Below, in pieces: positions 1 to 7,721 of a stretch of DNA of 27,866 bases. A program made the position numbers and the translations under genes. Each line of letters opens with the position of its first letter. Positions within the stretch are counted from its first letter, which is position 1. This stretch comes from JAIRMO01 sp046533115 (lineage in GTDB: Bacteria > Spirochaetota > Spirochaetia > Treponematales > Breznakiellaceae), in assembly GCF_046533115.1 (NCBI RefSeq), contig NZ_JAJQRC010000040.1, forward strand, positions 1 to 27,866, in the 5' to 3' direction. The notes under the pieces are model-generated. The model was not told the origin of the DNA, searched no databases, and worked only from the letters and a program-made list of their open reading frames with translations.

Positions 1-630
1 TTCCCAGTAGTCTCCCGGTAATCCCTTCAGTTCCTCTAACTCTTCCCGCTTCTGAATCCGGTCCACCAGCAATAACAGCGACAGGGCGTCCTGGTACCGG
101 CTCAGGTCCTCAAAGCCGTATTTGTTTAACTCCACCAACTCATAGTTGAACGAGGGAATATAATCGCCAAAGATTTCCTTGAGGGCGGTACGGTCGGCGA
201 AGTTCCGGGCGGCGGTCCAGGGGGCGGGGCCGTCGTAGAAGATCAAGGGGAGGACTGGCGGATAACGGAAGTCCCTGGTGGAGGTAAGGCCGGGATGTTC
301 CCGGTTGACCTCCTTCTCGTACTTATCCAGGACCAGGGTGATGTACTGGAGCATCTTGAAGGGAGCGCGGAAATTGACCTGGGACTCGTGTTCGACGATG
401 GCGATGACAAAGAGGGGGGGATTATTTTTGAGGGAGATCCGTTTGACGGTATCGGAGTCCCGGTTTTCGAGGAGAAGGGGGAGGAAGCGTTCACTGACAT
501 CTTCGATATCGTCGGGGGAGAGGGCGTTGAAGATGGGGAGGGGGATAAAGCGGAGAAGGAAGTCGACAAAGAGACGGTGGTCATCGAGGATGAGTTTAAA
601 GCTATTATCTTTCGGTTTGTGGATAGCCAT
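1..630 (-). CDS. Rpn/YhgA-family PD-(D/E)XK nuclease (transposase-like), 5' part, runs off window
   Basis: I translated this from the minus strand. It starts at ATG 628-630, with an AGGAGGT ribosome site at 636-642, and stays open to base 1, giving 210 residues without a stop. The N-terminus (FKLILDDHRLFVDFL), then VIAIVEHESQVNFRAPFKML, then PPVLPLIFYDGPAPW match the layout of the Rpn/YhgA-like putative transposase family: an acidic residue, an E-x-x-x-Q nuclease core and a P-x-x-Y-x-G-x-x-P-W motif. Rpn proteins are known PD-(D/E)XK DNases that promote RecA-independent recombination, and some act as phage-defence toxins with an intragenic antitoxin made from the 3' end. The variable C-terminal region begins just before the window edge, so completeness cannot be judged. 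The gene stands alone, with repeat-rich DNA upstream of it. Confidence 0.85.
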   Translation of the reverse strand, partial: MAIHKPKDNSFKLILDDHRLFVDFLLRFIPLPIFNALSPDDIEDVSERFLPLLLENRDSDTVKRISLKNNPPLFVIAIVEHESQVNFRAPFKMLQYITLVLDKYEKEVNREHPGLTSTRDFRYPPVLPLIFYDGPAPWTAARNFADRTALKEIFGDYIPSFNYELVELNKYGFEDLSRYQDALSLLLLVDRIQKREELEELKGLPGDYWE

Positions 631-659
631 GAAATACCTCCTGGAGTAATAAGGCACGG

Positions 660-863
660 GGATGCAGGGTGCTTTAGTTTTTGGGAAAAAATATGAAAAA
701 ATGAGAGAAAAAGGGAGAGAGAAGTTAGGAATTAGGAGTGAGGAGACGACATCTTCCTCCCTTCTCACTCTCTTCGTTCGTGTAGTTCGTGTTGGTTCGT
801 GGTTAAATTCTTTTGATAACAAGGTACTTATAAATTTTCTTTTTTTGCCGATACTATAGAATA
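660..863. repeat. Non-coding gap holding a half copy of dispersed repeat family A
   Basis: No credible gene is seen here. A purine-rich stretch (about 680-745) is followed by a pyrimidine-rich stretch (about 750-775). After that comes a run of ttcgtg units at 773-807 ending in ggttcgtggttaaatt. The same end sequence recurs at 7408-7417, 12139-12148 and 24336-24345, so this is one member of an intergenic repeat family scattered through the window. Confidence 0.6.
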
Positions 864-1970
864 ATGATAACTTCCCCGATTTCTCAGCAGCGGCAGCGCC
901 AGGTATGGATAAATCCTCGAAATTTCACTTTGGGGAGGGCCCTCTTGTTTTTCATTATCCAGTCTGCTTTGTTTTTATTTCAGCCCGGGAATGCGGCGGC
1001 TGAAAATGTACCAGGCCCCCTGTTGAGTTCCGGAAACCCGATGTTAGATGCCGGTAAAGAAGGGGTATACCGGCTTTTTCCTTCGATATATTATACGGAT
1101 GCGATAAAAACCTCCCGGCACGAGGAGAATTTTAAACCCTATTGGGTAGCATCCGAATCGGAAATCGTGGTGGAGCCTCAGGTTGCCGGGCAGGATGAGT
1201 CCATCATCCTCAACGATGATATTCTGGCTTTTTACGGCCATCCCCGGTCGGAACGAATGGGAATTTTGGGAAGGTACTCTATCACTGATCTGGATACCCG
1301 GCTTTCGGAATTAGCCGTGGAGTATGGGGCGGTCAACGGCGGCCGGGGGGTACGGAAGGCTTTTTACCTTATTTACGGGACCGTGTGGCCCCAGGGGGAG
1401 ATTGGTATACTGCAGGAATCAATTTTACTGGAGTATATTCAATATGCCCTGGAACGGGACATTTTGATATTTATTGATCACCAGATAGGCCGTTACGACC
1501 CCATAGATGCCCTCAAGAAGATGCTGCCCTATCTCCGGTATCCCAATGTCCACCTGGCCCTGGACCCGGAATGGCGTACCACCAAACCCATGCAGGAGAT
1601 CGGCAGCGTTACCGCCGATGAGATCAACCGGGCCCAACAGGTGATACAAGATTACCTCCTGGAACATAATTTACCCGGAGAACGGCTGTTGGTAATCCAT
1701 CAGTTTAATTGGCGGATGATTCAAGAGCGGGAAAAGGTGAAAAGCGACTTTCCCCGGGTCCGGCTGGTGCACTGCGCGGATGGTTTTGGATCTCCCACCC
1801 TGAAAGCAGCCTCCTACGCCTACAATGCCCAGGCCACCAATATGCCGATCAAGGGGTTCAAGCTGTTCTACAATTTTGGCATTCCCGGCGCGGGATACGA
1901 CCAGCCCCTGCTCACCCCCAAACAGGTGATCGAACTTACTCCCCGGCCCTACATCATCATGTACCAGTAG
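864..1970 (+). CDS. Secreted conserved protein, possible TIM-barrel hydrolase-like fold
   Basis: The protein has 368 residues. A hydrophobic stretch at about residues 25-46 (RALLFFIIQSALFLF, then GNAAA) looks like a signal peptide with a signal peptidase I site, so it should be exported. The mature part has phrases seen in a widespread exported family of unknown function: ILAFYGHPRSERMGILG, then YPNVHLALDPEWR, then LLVIHQFNW. The alternation of hydrophobic strands ending in D, E or H suggests a barrel-type hydrolase fold, but I do not recognise catalytic residues with certainty. No Shine-Dalgarno site precedes the ATG; an AT-rich actatagaata lies directly upstream, so the start is less secure. 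It converges on the dehydrogenase at 1989. Confidence 0.7.
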   Translation: MITSPISQQRQRQVWINPRNFTLGRALLFFIIQSALFLFQPGNAAAENVPGPLLSSGNPMLDAGKEGVYRLFPSIYYTDAIKTSRHEENFKPYWVASESEIVVEPQVAGQDESIILNDDILAFYGHPRSERMGILGRYSITDLDTRLSELAVEYGAVNGGRGVRKAFYLIYGTVWPQGEIGILQESILLEYIQYALERDILIFIDHQIGRYDPIDALKKMLPYLRYPNVHLALDPEWRTTKPMQEIGSVTADEINRAQQVIQDYLLEHNLPGERLLVIHQFNWRMIQEREKVKSDFPRVRLVHCADGFGSPTLKAASYAYNAQATNMPIKGFKLFYNFGIPGAGYDQPLLTPKQVIELTPRPYIIMYQ

Positions 1971-1990
1971 AGCCGGGTCCGGCGCGGCTC
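1970..1990. terminator. GC-rich hairpin between convergent genes
   Basis: GAGCCG at 1970-1975 pairs with CGGCTC at 1985-1990 around a 9-nt loop. It lies between the stop of the secreted protein gene and the stop of the converging dehydrogenase, overlapping the latter's stop codon. There is no T-tract on either side, so a classical intrinsic terminator is only possible. Confidence 0.35.
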
Positions 1991-2984
1991 AGTACCCCGC
2001 GGATTTATCCACCAGATTTAAGAGCGGTTCTCCCCGGATATAACGGCCCAGGTTGTCCAGGGCTATATTGAGGGCGATGTCATTATAATTCGGATGGAAG
2101 CCCGCATAGTGACCGGTGAGGATCAGATTGTCCAGATCCCACAGGGGTGAATCCTTCGGCAGGGGCTCCGGATCGGTAACGTCCAAGAGGGCCCCGGCTA
2201 TGGTCTTGGTCCTGAGGGCTTCCAGAAGGGCCCCTTGATCCGTGGTGGCCCCCCGGCCGACATTGATATAGAGGGCGGTTTTCTTCATGACGGCGAATTC
2301 CGCGGCGCCAAAGGAATACCGGGTTTCTTCAGTCAGGGGAAGGATGTTCACCACCACGTCCGCGGCGGGGAGTTGGTCCCGCACTTTTGACGCGGAGACT
2401 ACCGTAACGCCGTTTTCTTCCCGGGGAACCGGGGGACCGCTCCGGCGGACCCCGATCACCGACATCCCAAAGACCAACGCCGCCTGGGCGACCCCCGCCC
2501 CGATGGCGCCGTAGCCCAGGATCAGCATCGTTTTTCCCTCTAAAACCGACATTTCCTCCATGGGTATCTTGCGCCATTCGCGGCGGCTTTGGCAGGCAAA
2601 GGCCTGGGGAAGCTGCCGGTTCCAGGCAAGGAGCATCCCAAAGACGTGCTCGGTGATCTGTTGACGATGCATCCCCGAGGTGGAGGTCAGTTTGAAGGGA
2701 AGTCCCCGTAATTCGGGGTATTGCTGAAGCCAATCCGCCCCGGCGGACCAGAGTTGTACCCATTGGAGGCGGGGCATCCGGGAAATAAGGGAGAAGGGGA
2801 CATCCCCAAACCCTATTTCCACTCGATCCACGAGGGGCTCCATCTCTTTTTCGTCCGAGGCGATAAAAACCTCCCTGCCGTCTCCCCCGGCCTTGATTTT
2901 TTCCACCGCCTCCGGTGCTATCCGTGCCCGGGGCAGGCATACCACTATAATCCCCTTGCCGGAATTTTTGTTACTGTATTCCAT
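1989..2984 (-). CDS. D-isomer specific 2-hydroxyacid dehydrogenase, NAD-dependent
   Basis: This should oxidise or reduce a D-2-hydroxyacid/2-oxoacid pair with NAD(H) in the cytosol; the substrate cannot be read from sequence. The Rossmann signature is ILGYGAIGAGV. The catalytic Arg sits in INVGRGATTDQGALLEAL, the Glu in DVTDPEPLPKDSPLW, and the His in ILTGHYAG, all in family order. With the ATG at 2982-2984 it has 331 residues, normal for the family. A TTG at 3018-3020 would add 12 residues (MILSIISPYAGG). I prefer the ATG because GKGIIVVCLPRA follows closely, as family N-termini do, although neither start has a well-spaced ribosome site. It is divergent from the M23 operon. Confidence 0.88.
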   Translation of the reverse strand: MEYSNKNSGKGIIVVCLPRARIAPEAVEKIKAGGDGREVFIASDEKEMEPLVDRVEIGFGDVPFSLISRMPRLQWVQLWSAGADWLQQYPELRGLPFKLTSTSGMHRQQITEHVFGMLLAWNRQLPQAFACQSRREWRKIPMEEMSVLEGKTMLILGYGAIGAGVAQAALVFGMSVIGVRRSGPPVPREENGVTVVSASKVRDQLPAADVVVNILPLTEETRYSFGAAEFAVMKKTALYINVGRGATTDQGALLEALRTKTIAGALLDVTDPEPLPKDSPLWDLDNLILTGHYAGFHPNYNDIALNIALDNLGRYIRGEPLLNLVDKSAGY

Positions 2985-3059
2985 ACCCCCAGCATACGGG
3001 GAAATAATAGATAAAATCAACAGCCGCCAAAGAATTCCCCCGTACCGGTAAAGACGATT

Positions 3060-3105
3060 AGGCGTATCCCGGGCAAAAAGTAAATGCTTTGCCCGGGATA
3101 CGCCT
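3060..3105. promoter_or_regulatory. Perfect 18-bp inverted repeat upstream of the M23-bactofilin promoter
   Basis: AGGCGTATCCCGGGCAAA (3060-3077) is exactly complementary to 3088-3105, with a 10-nt centre. It lies in the divergent intergenic region, ending 11 bp before a strong -35 box. There is no T-tract, so termination is unlikely to be its main role. An operator or an RNA hairpin in the leader of a divergent transcript are alternatives. Confidence 0.6.
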
Positions 3106-3116
3106 GCAGGGAATAT

Positions 3117-3146
3117 TTGACAGAGAACCTTTTAATTTGTTATACT
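3117..3146 (+). promoter_or_regulatory. Sigma70-type promoter for the M23/bactofilin/YaaR/RicT operon
   Basis: TTGACA at 3117-3122 and TATACT at 3141-3146 are separated by 18 bp. This is near consensus for a housekeeping promoter and sits 67 bp before the first ATG of the operon. Confidence 0.75.
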
Positions 3147-3213
3147 AAAAGCTAATCTAAAACTTAGGTGGGGTTTTGAAAAGGCGCCGCCGGTCGGTTT
3201 TATAGAGGAGCAG

Positions 3214-4251
3214 ATGGTGGCATCGGTCCATAAATATAAACGGGTTGAGAATAATCTGGTATTGGGGATAAAAAGCGCGGCCCGGGCCGCGGGCAGGCGG
3301 GCGCTTACATTGCTTAAAGCCTCCGGCAGGGTGATTACCCAGCGTTATACGGTGGTGGTGGTACCCCATTCGGAGAAAAGGGTATACAATTTACAGGTAA
3401 CTGTTTTTTCGCTGCTATGTTTTGTGCTTATATTTATCGGCATGGCCGGGGTGTTTTTTTTCTACGGCCTTTCCACCAGTGGAACCAGACGGGGCTTGAC
3501 GGATAACGATCCCCGGCTGAATGATGCCCAGGCAAGCCTGGATCAGCTGCGGGACGAGATAGCCCTGCTTCTGCGCCAGTCCCGGGGATTCCAGGCGACC
3601 CTTTCCAACACCCTTTCCACCCTGGGGACCGATGCCTCCGGCGGTAATGCCGGGAGCGCCGCAGGGGAGTTATCTTCATTTTTTGATATACGGGAGCTCT
3701 CTACCGGGACCCTGCAGGAGGTGACCGAAGTGCAGCAGCTGGCGGCGTATCTTTCCGCCGCGGTAGAGCCCTTGCAGGAACTCAGGACCATCCTGGACTC
3801 CCAGAATACGCTGCTCACGGAAATTCCCAGTATATGGCCCATAAAGGGGGGCATCGGCCATATTTCCTCGTTTTTCGGACAGAACATACATCCCTTTACC
3901 GGTCAATATTATATCCATAAGGGAATTGACCTGTCCACCTACCGTCAGGGGGATCCTATTGTAGCCACCGCCGACGGACAGGTGGTTACCGTGGATAGTG
4001 AACAGGGAGGGTTTGGAAATTATATCATTATCCGTCATAAGCATGGGTTTTATACCCGGTATGCCCATTTGTTATCATTCCGGGTAACCACCGGTCAAAG
4101 GGTGCAACAGGGGGAAATTATCGGCTATATCGGTAATACGGGGCTTTCTACCGGTCCTCACTTGCATTACGAGGTCCATATCGGTTCCGATGTGGTGGAT
4201 CCCTTCAAATTTATCACCATTCGTTCCAACAATTCCCGAAACGGCCTTTAA
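3214..4251 (+). CDS. M23 (LytM) family peptidoglycan endopeptidase, membrane anchored
   Basis: The protein has 345 residues and a GAGGAG ribosome site at 3205-3210. After a basic cytosolic N-terminus there is one membrane helix at about 61-84. A helical linker (about 100-205) follows, then a C-terminal M23 domain (about 210-335) that would face the periplasm. The zinc ligands are visible: H235 and D239 in YIHKGIDLS, and H316-x-H318 in GPHLHYEVHI, plus TRYAHL. All metal-binding residues are present, so it should be an active cross-link endopeptidase rather than a degenerate LytM activator. It is followed 11 bp later by a bactofilin. That pairing is established in several bacteria, where bactofilin positions M23 enzymes to set cell curvature, which is plausible here for a spirochaete's shape. 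Confidence 0.93.
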   Translation: MVASVHKYKRVENNLVLGIKSAARAAGRRALTLLKASGRVITQRYTVVVVPHSEKRVYNLQVTVFSLLCFVLIFIGMAGVFFFYGLSTSGTRRGLTDNDPRLNDAQASLDQLRDEIALLLRQSRGFQATLSNTLSTLGTDASGGNAGSAAGELSSFFDIRELSTGTLQEVTEVQQLAAYLSAAVEPLQELRTILDSQNTLLTEIPSIWPIKGGIGHISSFFGQNIHPFTGQYYIHKGIDLSTYRQGDPIVATADGQVVTVDSEQGGFGNYIIIRHKHGFYTRYAHLLSFRVTTGQRVQQGEIIGYIGNTGLSTGPHLHYEVHIGSDVVDPFKFITIRSNNSRNGL

Positions 4252-4262
4252 AGAGTATTGCC

Positions 4263-4691
4263 ATGTCAGCCAATAAACGGAAGGATTTCTCGATAAATAC
4301 TATTATCGGCCCCGATACTTCGGTTTATGGGGATTTAGAATCCGGGGGCTTCACCCGGGTGGACGGCAACCTGCGGGGAAATTTGACCGCCCGCGGACGG
4401 GTGGTGGTGGGTGAAAAAGCCCGGATAAAAAGTGATATCAGCGGTACCAGTATAACTATCGGCGGGGTAGTATACGGCAATGTAGTGGCCAGCGAACGGG
4501 TGATCATCCTGTCTACCGGACTGGTATTAGGGAATATTGTGACCCGGCGGATCCAGGCCGACGAAGGCTGCCTGGTTCACGGCAGGGTGACGGTATGTAA
4601 AACCGACGAAAAATGGGACCAGGCCGCCGCTGAACTTCAACCGAGGCCGCAGCCCGAACCAGTATCCCCGGTCATACAAGACAATGGCTAA
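4263..4691 (+). CDS. Bactofilin (polymer-forming cytoskeletal protein)
   Basis: The protein has 142 residues. The core (about 15-110) is a run of short strands with regularly spaced Gly and Val: TSVYGDLESGGFTRVDGNL, then GNLTARGRVVVGEKA, then SITIGGVVYGNVVASE. This is the right-handed beta-helix of the bactofilin (DUF583) family. The tail is polar and Pro-rich (about 115-142). Bactofilins self-assemble into nucleotide-free filaments at the inner membrane and recruit wall enzymes. It sits between the M23 peptidase and yaaR, and its last 8 bases overlap the yaaR start (ATGGCTAA), so translation is probably coupled. Only a weak AAAGAG precedes its ATG. Confidence 0.93.
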   Translation: MSANKRKDFSINTIIGPDTSVYGDLESGGFTRVDGNLRGNLTARGRVVVGEKARIKSDISGTSITIGGVVYGNVVASERVIILSTGLVLGNIVTRRIQADEGCLVHGRVTVCKTDEKWDQAAAELQPRPQPEPVSPVIQDNG

Positions 4692-5223
4692 AATTCCCGA
4701 CGGGTCGATTCCGTTATTTACCCCGGTTCCCTATACGCCTGTTCAAGGGGAGGCAAAAAAAGCAAAGGATAAGGCCCGGGCCGGGCAGATCCGGTCGTCC
4801 CGGTTTTCAACCCTTTTGGAAGAGGCCAACGAGCCCACGGAAGTTCCGGGGGAGTATTCCCCTTCCGAGGCGGCCCTTCAGGAGCTTTTGGATGCGGTCC
4901 ACAGCAGCGGGGATACGCTTAAGAAACGGCCCTTCCCCGAGGAGATAAAGCAGTATAAAAGGGCGGTTAGAAACTTTCTTCACTATATTATAGAAAACGG
5001 CTTTGATGTGGAACGGCAAAGGGGCATTCCCAATTCTCAAAAGGCCGGATTTAAAGGGCCGCGGGAGTCTGCCAAGGAGTGCAAAGCCTATACCGTGGTG
5101 CAGGTGGTGGATCAAAAACTGGAACAATTAGCCGCGGGGATCCTGGCCGGTCAGGTTACCCAAATGGAAATTCTGGCCAAGGTTGATGAAATTACCGGAC
5201 TCTTGGTTAATTTATTGCGTTAA
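4684..5223 (+). CDS. YaaR family protein (DUF327)
   Basis: The protein has 179 residues and overlaps the bactofilin stop by 8 bp. The family features are FSTLLEEANE near the N-terminus, then a helical core with YKRAVRNFLHYIIENGFDVE, and a C-terminal helix VVQVVDQKLEQLAAGIL, with no membrane segment. YaaR is a cytosolic protein of unknown biochemical role. In Bacillus subtilis it is encoded beside holB and yaaT (ricT), and here ricT follows by 36 bp while holB is absent. The conserved yaaR-ricT linkage suggests a shared function, but none is demonstrated by the sequence. Confidence 0.88.
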   Translation: MAKIPDGSIPLFTPVPYTPVQGEAKKAKDKARAGQIRSSRFSTLLEEANEPTEVPGEYSPSEAALQELLDAVHSSGDTLKKRPFPEEIKQYKRAVRNFLHYIIENGFDVERQRGIPNSQKAGFKGPRESAKECKAYTVVQVVDQKLEQLAAGILAGQVTQMEILAKVDEITGLLVNLLR

Positions 5224-5259
5224 TGTAAAGAAGGGGAACCGCCCCCAAAAGGAGATGGT

Positions 5260-6237
5260 ATGGGTAGTTCGGATAACTATAATGATATATTACCGGAGGA
5301 TGCGGAAGATATCGCCGCACTGGAAGATAATCCGGCGGATGAGGAAAGTACCGATGTTATTGTTGCCCCGGTGGAAGGCCTTGAGTCCCTCGCGCCGGAT
5401 ACCCCGATATATCGGCTCAGGCTGTTTTATTCCCATGAAACTTTTTTAGCCGCCTATACGGGGGGATCCCTTGATACCGGAACCATGGTCATGGTTCCGA
5501 CCCGGTACGGCCGGGATCTGGCCCAGATAATCGGTCCCATCCGGAGACGGGAAAATCAGATCATTTCGGAGCTGGCCCGGATAGAACGGCCCGCCTCCCC
5601 GGAGGATCTGGATAAAGCCGAGACCAACCGCCAACAGGAACAAGAGGCCTTTCGGATCTGCAGGGAAAAGATTGAAGCCCACAATCTGGAAATGAAGCTG
5701 GTATCGGTCCATTATCTTTTGGAGGAACCGAAAATTCTGTTTTTCTTTACCGCGGAAAGCCGCATCGATTTTCGGGAACTGGTAAAGGACCTGGTAAGCA
5801 TCTTTAAAACCCGGATAGAACTCAGGCAGATAGGGGTACGGGACGAATCCCGGGTTGTCGGCGGCCTGGGGGTGTGCGGCCGGGGCTATTGCTGCCACAT
5901 GGTCTCGGATAAATTAAAGCCCGTCTCCATAAAAATGGCAAAGGATCAGAACCTTTCCCTGAATTCCATGAAAATATCCGGGCCCTGCGGCCGCCTGCTC
6001 TGCTGTCTTGCCTATGAACACTGTTTTTACGGAGAACAGCGCCGGCTTTTTCCTCCGGAGGGATGTAAAATCAGCTACGACGGGGAGTTATGGAAAATCC
6101 TGGAGGTAAATATTGTGGTGGGAAGGGTAAAACTCGTCACCGAAGACGGCAGGCAGATCCAAATGACCGCTACGGACTTTGAGAAAAACGAGGGCCGCTG
6201 GAGCATTAAAAAGGGAGCGCAGGAAGCCAGGATTTAG
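5260..6237 (+). CDS. ricT: RicT/YaaT-like PSP1-domain iron-sulfur protein
   Basis: The protein has 325 residues, with AGGAG at 5250-5254. An acidic N-terminal tail (about 1-45) precedes the PSP1 core. The diagnostic segment runs from GGLGVCGRGYCCHMVSD, through PVSIKMAKDQNLSLN, to ISGPCGRLLCCLAYEH. The paired Cys clusters match those of B. subtilis RicT, which ligate [4Fe-4S] clusters in the RicA-RicF-RicT complex that stimulates RNase Y-dependent mRNA maturation. RicA and RicF are not in the window, so whether the complex exists here is unknown. Its last 4 bases overlap the converging trpS stop (6234-6237). Confidence 0.9.
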   Translation: MGSSDNYNDILPEDAEDIAALEDNPADEESTDVIVAPVEGLESLAPDTPIYRLRLFYSHETFLAAYTGGSLDTGTMVMVPTRYGRDLAQIIGPIRRRENQIISELARIERPASPEDLDKAETNRQQEQEAFRICREKIEAHNLEMKLVSVHYLLEEPKILFFFTAESRIDFRELVKDLVSIFKTRIELRQIGVRDESRVVGGLGVCGRGYCCHMVSDKLKPVSIKMAKDQNLSLNSMKISGPCGRLLCCLAYEHCFYGEQRRLFPPEGCKISYDGELWKILEVNIVVGRVKLVTEDGRQIQMTATDFEKNEGRWSIKKGAQEARI

Positions 6238-7229
6238 CCTAGCCCCGCGGCCTTACGGAGCCGGTTTACGGTTCGGGCGGCAATGGGCCGGGCCTTTTCC
6301 GCGCCCTGGGCCAGGATAGTGTCGAGCCCCGCCGGGTTTGCCAGGAGTTCCTCAAAACGCTGCCGCAGGGGGGTCAGTTCCCGGTTCGCCACCCGGAAAA
6401 GTTCCTCCTTGGCCTCCCCCCAGCCCATGCCCCCCGCCCGGTAACGGTTTGCCAGGGCCGCTTGTTCCTCCGCGGTGGCAAAAAGTTTGTAGAGCAGGTA
6501 TACCTGGGAGCTCTCCGGTTCCTTGGGCTCCTCCACCCCTTGGGAATTGGTGACTATCCGCATGATGAGCTTCCGCAGCTCCTTTTCCGGGGCAAAGAGG
6601 GGAATGGCATTGCCGTAGCTCTTGCTCATCTTCCGCCCGTCCAGGCCGGGCACCACCGCGACATTTTCCCGAATCGACACCTCCGGCACCCGGAGGAGTT
6701 CCGCCTTATAGTTGAAGTTCACCGCCTGGGCTATGTCCTGGGCCATCTCCACATGCTGGGACTGATCCTGTCCCACCGGGACCACATCGGAATCAAAAAG
6801 CAGGATATCCGCGGCCATCAGCACCGGGTAGGTAAAAAGCCCCATGTTGATCCCCGCATCGGGATCATCCCCCTTTTCGGCGTTTTCCTGAACCGCCGCC
6901 TTGTAGGCATGGGCCCGGTTCATAAGCCCCTTGGCGGTAAAGGCCATGAGGAACGTGGTAAGCTCAAAGGTTTCGGGGATGGAGCTCTGGCGGTAAAAGA
7001 TGACCTTCTCCGGGTCCAGCCCCGAGGCCAGCCAGCCCGCGGCCACCTGCCGGATATGGGCGGTCAGCTCCACGGGGTCCTTCACCGTATTAAGGGCGTG
7101 ATAATCGGCGATAAAATAACGGGCATCGTACTCTTTGGTAAGTTCCAGGGCCGGTTTTATGGCCCCAAAGTAATTACCGATGTGGAGGATCCCCGTGGGT
7201 TTGATCCCGGTAAGGGAAATTTTCTTCAT
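6234..7229 (-). CDS. trpS: Tryptophanyl-tRNA synthetase
   Basis: It charges tRNA-Trp with tryptophan at the expense of ATP in the cytosol. The class I signatures are LHIGNYFGA (HIGH-type) near the N-terminus and GRKMSKSYGNAI (KMSKS). Between them are MADILLFDSDVVPVGQDQSQHVEMAQDIA and NRAHAYKA, typical of bacterial TrpRS. From the ATG at 7227-7229 it has 331 residues beginning MKKISLTGIKPTG, matching the usual family start. The frame is open 22 codons further to an ATG at 7293-7295. That ATG lies in gcgtaacatgag, a motif repeated at 24368-24379 beside another repeat element, so I treat the extension as repeat DNA. The stop overlaps the ricT stop. Confidence 0.95.
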   Translation of the reverse strand: MKKISLTGIKPTGILHIGNYFGAIKPALELTKEYDARYFIADYHALNTVKDPVELTAHIRQVAAGWLASGLDPEKVIFYRQSSIPETFELTTFLMAFTAKGLMNRAHAYKAAVQENAEKGDDPDAGINMGLFTYPVLMAADILLFDSDVVPVGQDQSQHVEMAQDIAQAVNFNYKAELLRVPEVSIRENVAVVPGLDGRKMSKSYGNAIPLFAPEKELRKLIMRIVTNSQGVEEPKEPESSQVYLLYKLFATAEEQAALANRYRAGGMGWGEAKEELFRVANRELTPLRQRFEELLANPAGLDTILAQGAEKARPIAARTVNRLRKAAGLG

Positions 7230-7317
7230 AATGCTCATAAAATACCGGAAAAGGCCCGCTTTGTAAAGGGCAGGAATTGCCTCATAGTTACTCATGTTAC
7301 GCAGGAAGAATAGGATT

Positions 7318-7417
7318 AACCACGAACGACACGAACACCACGAACTTTTGCTTCGATATTCCTGAATTTATACCTGAACTCTCTCTTTTGTTCGTGAGGT
7401 TTGTGTGGTTCGTGGTT
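7318..7417. repeat. Dispersed repeat family A, full palindromic copy
   Basis: The ends are exact inverted repeats: AACCACGAAC at 7318-7327 and GTTCGTGGTT at 7408-7417, with further cacgaac/ttcgtg units inside. The centre (ttttgcttcgatattcc, gaatt, atacctgaa) recurs at 24217-24251. The right arm and its flank from 7390 to 7433 are identical to 12121-12164 over 44 bp. It can fold into one long hairpin and codes for nothing recognisable. Confidence 0.75.
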
Positions 7418-7520
7418 TTTCTCTTCTTTGTTGAAGAATTGCCGCAGGGGACGACCGGCTATTGTGTAGATTTTCCGTAATTACTACAATAGGGCTTGCC
7501 GTGCAGATAGGGAAGAAAGA

Positions 7521-7659
7521 GAATTTGACCACGAAGGCGAATAAGGCGAAGAAGGGGAGAAAGGAGAGAGAAGATTTAAGCGAGGAGGGAGGAATGAGGA
7601 AGAATGCCCACTCTTCACTTTTCATTCTTAATTTCTTCTGCGCCTTTGTGGTGAATTTC
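7521..7659. repeat. Dispersed repeat family B, inverted pair
   Basis: gaatttgaccacgaaggcg at about 7521-7539 is an imperfect inverse of gcgcctttgtggtgaatttc at 7640-7659, with a purine-rich stretch between. The right arm recurs at 11989-12009 and 12087-12105. It is non-coding and, with family A, fills the gap before the TPR lipoprotein gene. The remaining DNA up to 7721 shows only the ribosome site GGGAG at 7709-7713. Confidence 0.6.
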
Positions 7660-7721
7660 TTAAATTCTGTATATGCATGGCCGTTTAGTGTTTACAAGGT
7701 ACTACCGCAGGGAGATACAAA

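Noticed and set aside
243..584. Ser/Pro-rich minus-strand ORF in the Rpn gene
   Set aside because: It is an out-of-frame reading of the Rpn coding sequence, which itself is open from 630 to the window edge.
7230..7295. 22-codon N-terminal extension of trpS (start at 7293-7295)
   Set aside because: The upstream ATG lies in gcgtaacatgag, shared with the repeat flank at 24368-24379, has no ribosome site, and the family normally starts at MKKISLTGIKPTG.
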